From the NCBI GenBank assembly GCA_016302405.1, contig JAEDNR010000021.1, forward strand, positions 1 to 23,230: DNA of 23,230 bases, written 5' to 3'. Origin of the DNA: Oscillospiraceae bacterium (GTDB lineage Bacteria; Bacillota; Clostridia; Oscillospirales; Oscillospiraceae). Position numbers and translations under genes: made by a program. A model generated the notes under the pieces. The model had not been told where the DNA came from. It saw only the letters and a program-made list of their open reading frames with translations, and searched no databases. How positions within the stretch are numbered: position 1 is the stretch's first letter; each line of letters begins with the position of its first letter. This document shows positions 7,390-14,781 of this stretch, in pieces.

Positions 7390-8246
7390 ACGGGATTGTA
7401 ATTGTAGATAAGCCCTCCGGCTGGACCAGCCAGGACGTGACTGCCAGACTGCGCCGGGTGTTTGACACCCGGCGCATTGGTCATGGAGGGACCCTGGACC
7501 CCATGGCCACCGGAGTGCTGCCTGTGTTTGTGGGCCGGGCCACCCGGGGGGTGGAGTTTTTTGAGCACGCGGAGAAGACCTATGAGGCTCTGCTTCTGCC
7601 CGGGGTGGTGACGGACACCGAGGATGTCACCGGCACGGTACTTCAAAAGCGGGAGGTTTCCCTGACGGAGGAAGCCGTGGAGGCGGTGCTGCCCCGTTTC
7701 CGGGGGGAAATCCTGCAGGTTCCCCCCATGTACTCCGCCCTGAAAGTAAATGGGCAGAAGCTCTGCGACCTGGCAAGAAAGGGGCAGGAAATTGAGCGGA
7801 AGCCCCGGCCTGTGACCATTTTTGAACTGGAATTTCTGGGGTTTCAGGAGGGGATGCTCCGTCTGCGGGTGCGCTGCTCCAAGGGGACCTATATAAGGAC
7901 ATTGTGCAAGGATATTGGCCAGGCTCTGGGCTGCGGCGGGTGCATGGCGGCCCTGCGGCGTACATCAGCAGGGAGCTATGGTATTGAGGATGCCGTGCCT
8001 TTGCAGACGCTTCTGGATACACAGGAGCCGGAAAAATATCTGCAAACAGTGGACACCATGTTCTCCCGGTACGAGGCCGTGACATTGAGCCCCAACCAGG
8101 AGACCCGCTGCCGCAACGGCAACGCCTTTTCCCTGGCCTTACCCGACGGCACCTACCGGGCCTACAGCCGGACAGGGGAGTTTCTCATGCTGGCAAAGGT
8201 TGAAAACGGTGTTATGTCAACTATTAAAAGCTTTTTTGAGGTGTAA
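7386..8246 (+). CDS. truB: tRNA pseudouridine(55) synthase TruB
   Basis: TruB converts U55 in the T-loop of tRNAs to pseudouridine and acts as a tRNA chaperone. The 286 residues begin at a GTG (7386) that overlaps the nrnA stop (GTGA), with GGAGGAGG upstream. Motifs are KPSGWTSQDV, then GHGGTLDPMATGVLPV with the catalytic Asp at D38. The RNA-binding and active-site segments QVPPMYSALKVNGQKLCDLAR and CSKGTYIRTLCKDIGQALG follow. The C-terminal part (about 230-286) is a short PUA-like region. In most Firmicutes ribF follows closely; here about 500 bases of repeats separate them, so ribF may have its own promoter. Confidence 0.96.
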   Translation: MNGIVIVDKPSGWTSQDVTARLRRVFDTRRIGHGGTLDPMATGVLPVFVGRATRGVEFFEHAEKTYEALLLPGVVTDTEDVTGTVLQKREVSLTEEAVEAVLPRFRGEILQVPPMYSALKVNGQKLCDLARKGQEIERKPRPVTIFELEFLGFQEGMLRLRVRCSKGTYIRTLCKDIGQALGCGGCMAALRRTSAGSYGIEDAVPLQTLLDTQEPEKYLQTVDTMFSRYEAVTLSPNQETRCRNGNAFSLALPDGTYRAYSRTGEFLMLAKVENGVMSTIKSFFEV

Positions 8247-8309
8247 ATCCTGGAATTCCCGGTCATTGCGATAAAGAAGCGCACTCCATTTCCGTCTACC
8301 TGTCATTGC

Positions 8310-8531
8310 GAACCAGCGCCCACGCTGGTGTGGTGACCGAAGGGAATGCCTTTGGTGCAATCCCCATCGAGAATTTCAGGCTTCTTTTCGTCATACCCCG
8401 TAGGGGCGCTCAGTGAGCGCCCGGCAGTGGAATTATATTTATTCGCATTTTTATCGGCGAAAAGGTTCCTTTTACCGGATATTTGATGCGAAATTGGAAC
8501 ATTTCCGCGGGCGCTCAATGAGCGCCCCTAC
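8310..8531. repeat. Composite palindromic repeat, family B copy 1, with its left shell
   Basis: The left shell CATTGCGAACCAGCGCCC followed by GAAGGGAATGCCTTTGGT (8310-8366) matches the start of the unit ahead of arsR. The inner element (8400-8531, 132 bp) has self-complementary tips: GTAGGGGCGCTCAGTGAGCG on the left and GCGCTCAATGAGCGCCCC on the right. Its core contains ATCGGCGAAAAGG (from 8451). The matching right shell seen in copy 2 is missing, so this copy is a truncated or rearranged nest. No gene is seen in 8247-8744. Confidence 0.8.
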
Positions 8532-8564
8532 AAGAAAAGCAAGACTGTTTTTCGGAATCCATTC

Positions 8565-8636
8565 GTAGGGGACGGGTTTCCCGTCCCCCGGAATTCGGAG
8601 ATTTGTATTGGGTGGGACGGGATACCCTTCCCCTAC
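8565..8636. repeat. 72-bp palindromic element, family A short form, copy 3
   Basis: GTAGGGGACGGGTTTCCCGT at the left and GGGACGGGATACCCTTCCCC at the right are inverted relatives, separated by a short unique-looking core with GAATTCGGAGAT. An element of exactly the same length and related core lies at 19921-19992. It directly follows the family B element, so the truB-ribF gap is a stack of repeats. Confidence 0.8.
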
Positions 8637-8690
8637 GGGGAATTCGGAATACAGTGCTGTTCGGAGCGAGGGCGCCTACCGCATCCGCCC

Positions 8691-8716
8691 GCGCTTTTGA
8701 GCGCTCTTTTTTCCAC
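8691..8716 (+). terminator. Weak terminator-like hairpin before ribF
   Basis: GCGCT (8691-8695) pairs with AGCGC (8700-8704) around a TTTG loop and is followed by TCTTTTTTCC. It could end transcription from truB or be chance within the repeat border. The stem is only five base pairs. Confidence 0.28.
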
Positions 8717-8744
8717 AGGTTTACAAACATTTACGAGGTTTTCT

Positions 8745-9635
8745 ATGGACAAAACAATCTATGCTCTGGGGTTTTTTGACGGGGTGCACATCGGCCACCA
8801 GGCCCTGCTTCGGGCCTGCCGGAATCTGGCAAAGGAACATGGCACCCGGACAGGGGTGGTGACCTTCGCCAATCATCCGGACGCTCTGGTCTTCGGCGCC
8901 GCCCCGGGGCTCATTAACACGCCGGAGGACCGGGAGCTTCTGCTGACCGTGGACTACGCCATGGACACCGTTGTGACTCTGCCCTTTGACCGGACGCTCC
9001 AGGACACCCCCTGGGATGCGTTTCTGGAGAACCTGATCCTGCGCTTTGGCGCCGCCGGGTTCGTCTGCGGAGAGGATTTCCGGTTTGGCCACCGGGGGGA
9101 GGGGAGCGCGGATACCCTTTCCGCGTTCTGCCGGGAGCGGGGCCTGCCTTATGCCGTGGTGCCGGAGCAGCTTTTGGAGGGCATCCGGGTTTCCTCCACC
9201 TATATCCGGGGTCTGATTGAGGCGGGGGATATGGGCCGGACGGCCGATTTTCTCGGCCATCCCTACCGGCTCACCGGGACGGTGCGCCACGGAAAGCAGT
9301 TGGGCCGCAAGCTGGGCTTTCCCACTGCCAACATGGCTTTCCCGGAGGGTCTGGCAAGGCCTAAGTTCGGGGTATACGCCTGTATCGCCCGGCTGCAGGA
9401 GGGGGATTTTCCCGCCGTGACCAATCTGGGCCTGAGGCCTACGGTGGACGGGCAGTCGGTGACCGTGGAAAGCTGGCTCTTAGATTACGAGGGGGAACTC
9501 TACGGCAGGGAACTGACATTGGATTTCCACAGTTTCCTCCGCCCGGAGCGAAAATTCGAGACCCTGGACGCCATGCGGGATGAAATTTTCCGCAACGCAC
9601 AGCAGGCAAGAGACGTGCTGCAGGGCAAACAATAA
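8745..9635 (+). CDS. ribF: Bifunctional riboflavin kinase / FAD synthetase RibF
   Basis: RibF phosphorylates riboflavin to FMN and adenylates FMN to FAD. I start at the ATG at 8745 (MDKTIYALGFFDGVHIGH), giving 296 residues with a GAGG just upstream; the frame is open further upstream only through repeat sequence. The N-terminal FAD synthetase domain shows FFDGVHIGH (10-18), GEDFRFGHRGEG and VSSTYIRGLIEAGD. The C-terminal riboflavin kinase domain begins around residue 175 with GTVRHGKQLGRKLGFPTANM (the PTAN motif) and ends with ESWLLDYEGELYGRELTLDF, including the family E and LYG residues. The N terminus is somewhat shorter than in many RibF proteins, which usually have 10-15 more residues before the nucleotide-binding motif. 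It is the last gene of the operon, and a strong terminator follows. Confidence 0.95.
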   Translation: MDKTIYALGFFDGVHIGHQALLRACRNLAKEHGTRTGVVTFANHPDALVFGAAPGLINTPEDRELLLTVDYAMDTVVTLPFDRTLQDTPWDAFLENLILRFGAAGFVCGEDFRFGHRGEGSADTLSAFCRERGLPYAVVPEQLLEGIRVSSTYIRGLIEAGDMGRTADFLGHPYRLTGTVRHGKQLGRKLGFPTANMAFPEGLARPKFGVYACIARLQEGDFPAVTNLGLRPTVDGQSVTVESWLLDYEGELYGRELTLDFHSFLRPERKFETLDAMRDEIFRNAQQARDVLQGKQ

Positions 9636-9655
9636 TCGGCATACAGAAACATACA

Positions 9656-9698
9656 GCCTCTTCGGTGTAAAACGCACCGAAGAGGCTGCAAAATTTTT
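9656..9698 (+). terminator. Intrinsic terminator between ribF and the convergent PIG-L gene
   Basis: GCCTCTTCGGTG (9656-9667) pairs perfectly with CACCGAAGAGGC (9675-9686) over a 7-base loop, and ATTTTT follows. It ends the ribF operon. Read on the other strand, the hairpin also stands just after the PIG-L stop codon, though with a poorer T tail, so it may act in both directions. Confidence 0.88.
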
Positions 9699-10980
9699 AT
9701 GCTGTTTTCCAATCCCGCCGGGGGAGCGCCAGCCGGTGCTGGGCCACAAAATGGGGGTCCACATTTTCAAAAAAGTCGTTCTTCCTGTTGTCCGCCCCCA
9801 CGGTGGAGCGGTACAGGCCGTACGCACAGGGGCTGTACCGTGTCAGATCCTTTGCGCATTCTCCCTGCCTGTAATACCACGCCAGCCGGTACTGGGATTC
9901 GTGGCAGGCAAAGCCCAGATCCCGGCTCACCTCGAAGGCCGTCATTCCGTCAAACCGAGACAGAGGCACATCCCAATCCAGGAAAATCTCGTTTTCCGGA
10001 TACAGATGCAGATAGGTTTTGGGAACATCCCACACCCCATACTTCGCGGCAAGCTCCGGGTACTCGATGGGATCCATGCTGATCCGGCAGGCTTTCATCA
10101 TCAGATCGGCGCAGAGCATATGCTGGCTGTGGCCGTATTCTCCCTCCACGTCGTGGGTCACAACCACCATGGGCTGAAAGCGCCGCAGCTGCTCCACCGC
10201 GAATCCCACCAGCATCTGTTCCGTGACCCCGTCCTCCGCCATATCCGCGTACCCGCTCTCCAGGGTGTCGGACCGCACATCCCGGCAGGTGCCGAATACG
10301 GGATAGACCCTGTCCCCGCAGGCGTACAATCCGTTCAGCATCTCATGCCGACGTTCCGGGTTGTTATTGTGATGGTCCGTCAGATAGACAACCTGTACCT
10401 TGCGCCCCAGCTGCCCGGTATAGTAGGGAATGATGCCGCCGAAAAACAGCTGCTCGTCATCCCCATGGGCAGAAAGCAACAGCAGATCCGCCTTTCCATC
10501 TGCGGGAGGCTCCCACCGCTGGACAAAATCCGGCGCTTCCCCGGTGGAAAACAGATAGATTTCGTTGAGATAGAGGGTGCCGCTGTTGAAAGAGAGGGTG
10601 ATGGAAGACGGTGCGCTGCCAAAAAGCGCGCAAAGATCGGTATAGTCATGAAGAAAATGATTCTGCCCCAGCATGGCGGTTTTCCCGGAATCATTGTCGG
10701 TCACGGTGTAGATGCCGTAAGCATTGTGAAAGATCAGGTAGATGGAACCGATCCCCTCCGGGCATCGCAGTGTCAGCCAGGAATTGTCCGCGAATTTGAC
10801 GGGGACATCCGTCTCGCCGTCAAACAGTTTCTTGTTTTTGGAAAAGCCCTCGTGGGCTTCCATCACCGCGTCCGCGGTAATATCCCGGGCCTGTCCGTCT
10901 ACGCAAAAGACTGGGAGGGGCAGCAGCAGTGTGAAGAAAAACAGCACAAGAAACAGCACCCTCACGCATCGTTTGATCAT
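9697..10980 (-). CDS. Secreted PIG-L (LmbE-like) family deacetylase
   Basis: PIG-L proteins are zinc-dependent N-deacetylases of GlcNAc-type substrates. I start at the ATG at 10980 (MIKRCVRVLFLV) because CCGGAGGAAACTGAA lies just before it. An ATG nine codons upstream has no such site. The 427 residues begin with a signal peptide (basic start, hydrophobic run to about residue 24; a cysteine follows but is not in a canonical lipobox). Next is a beta-rich region (about 30-155) that looks like a carbohydrate-binding domain. The deacetylase domain follows, with the metal and catalytic motif HGDDE (172-176; usual form PHPDDE) and THDVEGEYGH (275-284), whose H284 is the expected third zinc ligand. 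The substrate is unknown; surface glycans or peptidoglycan are possible. It stands alone, convergent with ribF. Confidence 0.88.
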   Translation of the reverse strand: MIKRCVRVLFLVLFFFTLLLPLPVFCVDGQARDITADAVMEAHEGFSKNKKLFDGETDVPVKFADNSWLTLRCPEGIGSIYLIFHNAYGIYTVTDNDSGKTAMLGQNHFLHDYTDLCALFGSAPSSITLSFNSGTLYLNEIYLFSTGEAPDFVQRWEPPADGKADLLLLSAHGDDEQLFFGGIIPYYTGQLGRKVQVVYLTDHHNNNPERRHEMLNGLYACGDRVYPVFGTCRDVRSDTLESGYADMAEDGVTEQMLVGFAVEQLRRFQPMVVVTHDVEGEYGHSQHMLCADLMMKACRISMDPIEYPELAAKYGVWDVPKTYLHLYPENEIFLDWDVPLSRFDGMTAFEVSRDLGFACHESQYRLAWYYRQGECAKDLTRYSPCAYGLYRSTVGADNRKNDFFENVDPHFVAQHRLALPRRDWKTA

Positions 10981-11007
10981 TTCAGTTTCCTCCGGTTTAT
11001 GATTCAT

Positions 11008-11038
11008 CGGAACACACCGCCGTAGCCGGTGTGTTCCG
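11008..11038 (-). promoter_or_regulatory. Strong hairpin in the 5' leader of the PIG-L gene
   Basis: CGGAACACACCG (11008-11019) pairs perfectly with CGGTGTGTTCCG (11027-11038) over 7 bases. On the transcript it lies about 28-58 bases before the chosen start codon. It lacks a T-run on the minus strand, so it is not a typical terminator. It could stabilise the 5' end or be a protein-binding dyad. Its role is unknown. Confidence 0.45.
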
Positions 11039-11209
11039 GAGAGTTTCCTCCGACACCCAGCGGCCCGGGGGATATAATAGTATGTGCGTATCTTCCCGCG
11101 GCAGTGCGGAAAATTGGAATTTGCCCGCAGGGCGGGCGGCCAAGTCGTGACGAACGTGGTCTGTAATCGTTTTCACCCTGACCCGCTCGGTATCGTTCTG
11201 TGGCGCTAC

Positions 11210-11665
11210 AAATCGGAATTTGTCGGGCCGTCAGAGCCTGTCATTGCGAACCAGTGACCGACGTCTACTTCCGTGGCAATCTCCATCGAATTCCAGGACC
11301 AGGAACGTCATACACCGTAGGGGCGCTCATCTTGAGCGCCCGGCAGAGAAATTTCTGATATTCAGATTTCTATCGGCGAAAAGGTGCCATTTGGCGGGAA
11401 TTTTTGCCAAAACCCATGGAACGATACCGAGCGGTACCCAAAGGCCGAACGATAACACACCAGGTCCAACACGGCTTTCCAGCCGGCACTGCCGGCCACG
11501 ACTTGGGTCCAGGCCCTGCCCGGCGGGCGCTCAAGATGAGCGCCCCTACGAGGTAAGACGAAAAGCAGCCTGAAAGTCGAGGGAGATTCCCACACCAGTC
11601 TGCGGACTGGTTCGGAATGACAGTGTTGTTCGATGCCTGGTCTTTCCTCGCCAAATTCCAATTTG
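11210..11665. repeat. Four-layer nested inverted repeat, family B copy 2
   Basis: This is the clearest nest in the window (456 bp). Layer 1 is AAATCGGAATTTG (11210-11222) against CAAATTCCAATTTG (11652-11665). Layer 2 is CATTGCGAACCAGTGACC through GGCAATCTCCATCGA (about 11242-11289) against TCGAGGGAGATTCCC through GGTTCGGAATGACAG (about 11577-11623). Layer 3 is GTAGGGGCGCTCATCTTGAG (from 11318) against CTCAAGATGAGCGCCCCTAC (to 11549). The core carries ATCGGCGAAAAGG (11374-11386) plus about 100 bases not found in the other B copies. A further AAAATTGGAATTTG lies at 11110-11123. No gene is credible between 11039 and 11720; the open frames there cross repeat palindromes. Confidence 0.85.
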
Positions 11666-11720
11666 TCTATTCGCTGTGGAAAGCCGATACGTACATAATC
11701 ATATAAGGCGCAGAACGGAA

Positions 11721-11748
11721 ACCCCTGCCTTTTTGTTCAGGCAGGGGT
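11721..11748 (-). terminator. Terminator hairpin after arsR
   Basis: ACCCCTGCC (11721-11729) pairs perfectly with GGCAGGGGT (11740-11748). On the minus strand it starts two bases after the arsR stop codon and is followed by TTTCCGTTCTG, only moderately T-rich. Confidence 0.65.
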
Positions 11749-11749
11749 G

Positions 11750-12121
11750 TTATGCTTCTTTCTTGGGGCAGTTGATTTCCAGAATCCGCTCAATGGCCAT
11801 GTGCAGCACCTGGCAGGTGGGGGTGGAGGCGGCCTTGTAATAGACCTCCTTGCCCTCCCGGCGGCTGACGATGAGCCCGGCGGCTTTCAGCTGCTTTAAG
11901 TGGTGGGACACGGCAGGGGAGGACATTTCCACCATGGCGGACAGGTTGATGACACATTCCTCGCAGTGGCACAACAGCCAGAAAATCCGCAGGCGGCTGC
12001 TGTCGTCCAGCTTCTTGAAAATGTCCGCCGCCAGGGCGAAGTTCTCGGTTTTGGGAACATTTTCCATTTCCTTTTCAAAGCAGCCCCCATGGTCATGGGG
12101 AAGATGGATATGGTCTTCCAT
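11750..12121 (-). CDS. ArsR/SmtB-family metal-sensing repressor
   Basis: This is a winged-helix repressor of the type that leaves DNA when it binds Zn, Cd or related metals. I start at the ATG at 12121 (MEDHIHLPHDH), which has AAGGAGAAACC upstream; the longer open frame comes from the repeat. The 123 residues have a His/Cys-rich N terminus (H4, H6, H9, H11, C14). A metal site like the CadC/ZiaR alpha-3N site follows: LLCHCEECVINLS (C51, C53, C56). The recognition helix is SSPAVSHHLKQLKAAGLI (67-84), then the wing SRREGKEVYY and a C-terminal C103/H107/C118 set. No efflux pump or metal chaperone is next to it, so its target is not visible. I see no clear ArsR-type operator upstream, where a family B repeat begins. 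Confidence 0.9.
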   Translation of the reverse strand: MEDHIHLPHDHGGCFEKEMENVPKTENFALAADIFKKLDDSSRLRIFWLLCHCEECVINLSAMVEMSSPAVSHHLKQLKAAGLIVSRREGKEVYYKAASTPTCQVLHMAIERILEINCPKKEA

Positions 12122-12129
12122 GGTTTCTC

Positions 12130-12364
12130 CTTTTCCGATGATAGCGAACCATTGCGCCGACTTCCGTGGGATCGAAGGGAATGCCTGTGGTACAATTCCC
12201 GTTTTTAGAGAACCGGTTCCTTTTTTGAATGTAGGGGCGGTCATTGACCGCCCGCCTGATACCCGAAAAATGAACGCTATCCTATATGGATTATGGACCC
12301 TTTTCGCCGATTTTTATGCAAAATCTGAACATTTTTCTGCCGGGCGGTCATTGACCGCCCCTAC
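12130..12364. repeat. Composite palindromic repeat, family B copy 3, upstream of arsR
   Basis: The left shell GCGAACCATTGCGCCGAC followed by GAAGGGAATGCCTGTGGT (about 12144-12195) matches the shell at 8317-8355. The inner element (12231-12364, 134 bp) has tips GTAGGGGCGGTCATTGACC and GGTCATTGACCGCCCCTAC, each itself palindromic. Its core carries CCTTTTCGCCGAT, the shared core in reverse orientation. The arsR leader therefore runs through this repeat. The right shell is missing. Confidence 0.8.
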
Positions 12365-12394
12365 ATACTATTGGGGTCGATTTTCTGCTGCGGT

Positions 12395-12426
12395 TTCCCC
12401 ACCGGCGCGGGAACGCCGGTGGGGAA
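12395..12426 (-). terminator. Strong hairpin just after nfnB
   Basis: TTCCCCACCGGCG (12395-12407) pairs perfectly with CGCCGGTGGGGAA (12414-12426) over 6 bases. On the minus strand it begins 13 bases after the nfnB stop. The following sequence (ACCGCAGC) is not T-rich, so it may be a 3'-end stabiliser or a Rho-assisted end rather than a standard intrinsic terminator. Confidence 0.5.
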
Positions 12427-12439
12427 TAGGTTTACATAA

Positions 12440-13822
12440 TTATTTGCTCAGATAAGCATCGATGGCGGCAGCGCCCTTCTTGCCCGCGCCCATAGCCAGG
12501 ATGACGGTTGCCGCGCCAGTGACCGCATCGCCGCCGGCGAAGACGCCCTCACGGGTGGTCATCTCGTGCTCGTCAACAATCAGGCAGCCCTTCCGGTTGG
12601 TTTCCAGGCCGGGGGTGGTGGAGCGGATCAGGGGGTTGGGGCTGGTGCCCAGGGCCATGATCACGGTGTCCACATCCAGCACGAACTCGCTGCCGGGCAC
12701 CTCCACAGGACGGCGGCGGCCGGAGGCATCGGGCTCACCCAGCTCCATGCGGATGCACTTCATGCCGCAGACCCGGCCATTCTCGTCGCCCAGGATCTCC
12801 ACGGGGTTGCACAGGGTCTTGAACTCGATGCCCTCTTCCTTGGCGTGGTGCTGCTCCTCTTTCCGGGCGGGCATTTCCGCCTCGCCCCGGCGGTAGACGA
12901 TGTACACATGCTCAGCGCCCAGACGCATGGCGCACCGGGCGCCATCCATAGCCACGTTGCCGCCGCCCACAACGGCCACAGCCTTGGACTTGATGATGGG
13001 GGTATCGGCATTCTCGTCGTAGGCCTTCATCAGGTTGGTCCGGGTCAGGTACTCATTGGCGGACAGCACGCCCTTGAGGCTTTCGCCCGGGATATTCATG
13101 AACATGGGAAGGCCCGCGCCGGAGCCAACAAACACGGCCTTGTAGCCCATCTCGAACAGCTCGTCGATGGTCAGGACCCGTCCAATGACCATGTTGGTCA
13201 TGACCTCAACGCCCTGAGCCTTCAGCTTCTCCACCTCGCCCGCGACGATTGCCTTGGGCAGACGGAATTCGGGGATGCCATAGACCAGCACGCCGCCGGC
13301 GTTATGCAGAGCCTCGAAAATGCTGACCTCATAGCCCTTCTTTGCAAGGTCGCTGGCGCAGGTCAGACCGGCAGGGCCGGAACCCACAACGGCCACCTTC
13401 TTGCCGTTAGACTCGGTCTTCTTGGGCATTTCGTTCACATTCTCCCGGTACCAGTCGGCAACGAACCGCTCCAGACGGCCGATGGCCACAGGCTCACCCT
13501 TGATGCCCCGGACGCAGCGGCCCTCGCACTGGCTCTCCTGGGGGCAGACCCGGCCGGACAGAGCGGGCAGGGCGTTGGTGGAGGTGATGATCTCATAGGC
13601 GGCCTTGAAGTCGCCCTCAGAAACCTTCGCGATAAACTCGGGGATGCGGACATTTACGGGGCAGCCCTCCACGCACTTGGGATTCTTGCAGTGCAGGCAC
13701 CGCTTTGCCTCTTCCATGGCCATCTCGGGGGTGTAGCCCAGGGCCACTTCCTTAAAGTTTCTTGCCCGGACCTGGGGCTCCTGCTCCGGCATGGGCGTTT
13801 TGGTCATCGTCATATTTGCCAT
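12440..13822 (-). CDS. nfnB: NfnB-type subunit of NADH-dependent ferredoxin:NADP+ oxidoreductase (GltD-like)
   Basis: The NfnAB complex couples NADPH, NAD+ and ferredoxin by flavin-based electron bifurcation in the cytoplasm of anaerobes. The large subunit carries the bifurcating FAD and two 4Fe-4S clusters. The 460 residues show the cluster-binding N-terminal domain RCLHCKNPKCVEGCPVNVRI (C42, C45, C50, C54) and VCPQESQCEGRC (C93, C99, C103). A FAD-binding GSGPAG follows at 147-152, then a NADPH-binding VVGGGNVAMDGAR near 285 and a C-terminal FAD motif GVFAGGDAVTGA. Database names often say 'glutamate synthase small subunit', but no large glutamate synthase subunit is here. The partner 15 bases upstream is an NfnA homologue, which decides the call. 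An AGGAGG site precedes the ATG at 13822. Confidence 0.9.
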   Translation of the reverse strand: MANMTMTKTPMPEQEPQVRARNFKEVALGYTPEMAMEEAKRCLHCKNPKCVEGCPVNVRIPEFIAKVSEGDFKAAYEIITSTNALPALSGRVCPQESQCEGRCVRGIKGEPVAIGRLERFVADWYRENVNEMPKKTESNGKKVAVVGSGPAGLTCASDLAKKGYEVSIFEALHNAGGVLVYGIPEFRLPKAIVAGEVEKLKAQGVEVMTNMVIGRVLTIDELFEMGYKAVFVGSGAGLPMFMNIPGESLKGVLSANEYLTRTNLMKAYDENADTPIIKSKAVAVVGGGNVAMDGARCAMRLGAEHVYIVYRRGEAEMPARKEEQHHAKEEGIEFKTLCNPVEILGDENGRVCGMKCIRMELGEPDASGRRRPVEVPGSEFVLDVDTVIMALGTSPNPLIRSTTPGLETNRKGCLIVDEHEMTTREGVFAGGDAVTGAATVILAMGAGKKGAAAIDAYLSK

Positions 13823-13837
13823 TTTTCGTTCCTCCTA

Positions 13838-14692
13838 TTAGTGGATCAGGGCCTTGCCCATGGCTTCCATCCGGCAGACGTGGTCATGGGTGACCTCGGC
13901 CTCCCGGTCACGGTAGATGCCGTTGCGGCTCATGAGCTCAGCAAAGTCCACCTTGTGGCCGTCAAACTCGGGGCCGTCCACGCAGGCAAACTTGGTCTGG
14001 CCGTCCACGGTGACCCGGCAGCCGCCGCACATGCCGGTGCCGTCCACCATGATGGGGTTCAGGGACACCACGGTGTGCACGCCGAAGGGCTCAGTGGTCT
14101 TGCACACGAATTTCATCATGGGAACAGGTCCGATGGCCAGAACCTCGTCGTACTGGATGCCGCTCTCCAGCAGCTGCTGCAGCTTCACGGTGCCGAAGCC
14201 CTTCTCGCCGTAGGAGCCGTCGTCGGTCATGAGGTAGAGGTTGGTGGAGGCGGCCTTGAATTCCTCCTCCAGGATCACCAGGTCCTTGTTCCGGAAGCCG
14301 ATGATGACGTCAACGATGGCGCCGGCCTCCAGGAAGCCCCGGGCAGCGGGCAGGGCAATGGCGCAGCCCACGCCGCCGCCGACAACGCACACCCGCTTCT
14401 TGCCCTCCACATCGGTGGGGCGACCCAGGGGGCCGACGAAGTCCTGAATGTAGTCACCCTCATTCAGCTTGCCCAGGGCGATGGTGGAGAAGCCCACCTT
14501 CTGGAAAATGATGGAAACCGTGCCTTTTTCCCGGTCACAGCCCGCAATGGTCAGGGGAACACGCTCGCCCATTTCATCAATGCGGAAGATGATGAACTGT
14601 CCGGCCTTGGCCTTTCTGGCAACGAAGGGGGCTTCGATGTCCATCATGGTGACCGTGGGATTCAGCTCCCTTTTGCTTACGATCTTATACAT
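13838..14692 (-). CDS. nfnA: NfnA-type subunit (FAD/NAD-binding, 2Fe-2S) of ferredoxin:NADP+ oxidoreductase
   Basis: NfnA holds an FAD that reacts with NAD(H) and a 2Fe-2S cluster. It pairs with NfnB to link NADH and reduced ferredoxin to NADPH. The 284 residues belong to the ferredoxin-NADP+ reductase fold: flavin-binding RVPLTIAG (44-51), a nucleotide-binding VVGGGVGCAIALP (103-115), and the cluster segment VDGTGMCGGCRVTV (C222, C225) followed by C237. Three cysteines plus an acidic residue nearby (D217) fit reports that Nfn 2Fe-2S ligation includes an aspartate. The ATG at 14692 has AAAGGA upstream at slightly long spacing. A related pair called SudBA (sulfide dehydrogenase) is an alternative name; sequence alone does not separate them. 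It is the first gene of the pair. Confidence 0.9.
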   Translation of the reverse strand: MYKIVSKRELNPTVTMMDIEAPFVARKAKAGQFIIFRIDEMGERVPLTIAGCDREKGTVSIIFQKVGFSTIALGKLNEGDYIQDFVGPLGRPTDVEGKKRVCVVGGGVGCAIALPAARGFLEAGAIVDVIIGFRNKDLVILEEEFKAASTNLYLMTDDGSYGEKGFGTVKLQQLLESGIQYDEVLAIGPVPMMKFVCKTTEPFGVHTVVSLNPIMVDGTGMCGGCRVTVDGQTKFACVDGPEFDGHKVDFAELMSRNGIYRDREAEVTHDHVCRMEAMGKALIH

Positions 14693-14729
14693 GTGATTAC
14701 CGTCCTTTTCATTTCGGTTGTTTATTTTT

Positions 14730-14748
14730 AGGGCAAGCGCCCTTTTTT
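14730..14748 (+). terminator. Small hairpin with T-run upstream of nfnA
   Basis: AGGGC (14730-14734) pairs with GCCCT (14739-14743) and is followed by five T on the plus strand. There is no plus-strand gene here to terminate. On the minus strand it lies between mscL and nfnA with an A-run on its 5' side, so any role in ending mscL transcripts is doubtful. Confidence 0.3.
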
Positions 14749-14761
14749 ATTATCTTCGCCG

Positions 14762-14781
14762 GAATTGACAATTGTCAATTC
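14762..14781. repeat. Perfect 20-bp palindrome of the TTGACAA family containing the mscL stop codon
   Basis: GAATTGACAATTGTCAATTC is its own reverse complement and is two inverted units of the family D heptad. The TGA stop of mscL (plus-strand 14775-14777) lies inside it. It is the minimal form of the element seen in full at 2992-3144. A related TTAATTGTCAATTA touches the serS stop at 15538-15551. Confidence 0.8.

Noticed and set aside
10981..11007. Upstream ATG at 11007 as the PIG-L start
   Set aside because: It lies directly after a stable hairpin with no ribosome site, and would place nine charged residues before the signal peptide; CCGGAGGAAAC points to 10980.
9580..11025. 481-codon plus-strand open frame opposite the PIG-L gene
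   Set aside because: The minus strand has a signal peptide, catalytic motifs and a ribosome site; the plus frame has none.
11072..11077. Perfect TATAAT on the plus strand at about 11072
   Set aside because: No -35 box at the right distance and no rightward gene follows; on the minus strand the matching A+T stretch might serve the PIG-L gene but also lacks a clear -35 box.
11220..11661. Open frames of 94-117 codons on both strands in the 11.2-11.7 kb gap
   Set aside because: They run through the nested palindromes, exist on both strands because the repeat is symmetrical, and have no ribosome binding sites.
12440..13822. Glutamate synthase small subunit (gltD)
   Set aside because: The sequence resembles GltD, but no large subunit is present and the adjacent NfnA-type gene points to an Nfn (or Sud) complex.
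12566..14731. 721-codon open frame on the plus strand across nfnB and nfnA
   Set aside because: Antisense shadow spanning two clearly assigned genes and their junction; composition is low-complexity His/Ala/Gly with no domain or ribosome site.
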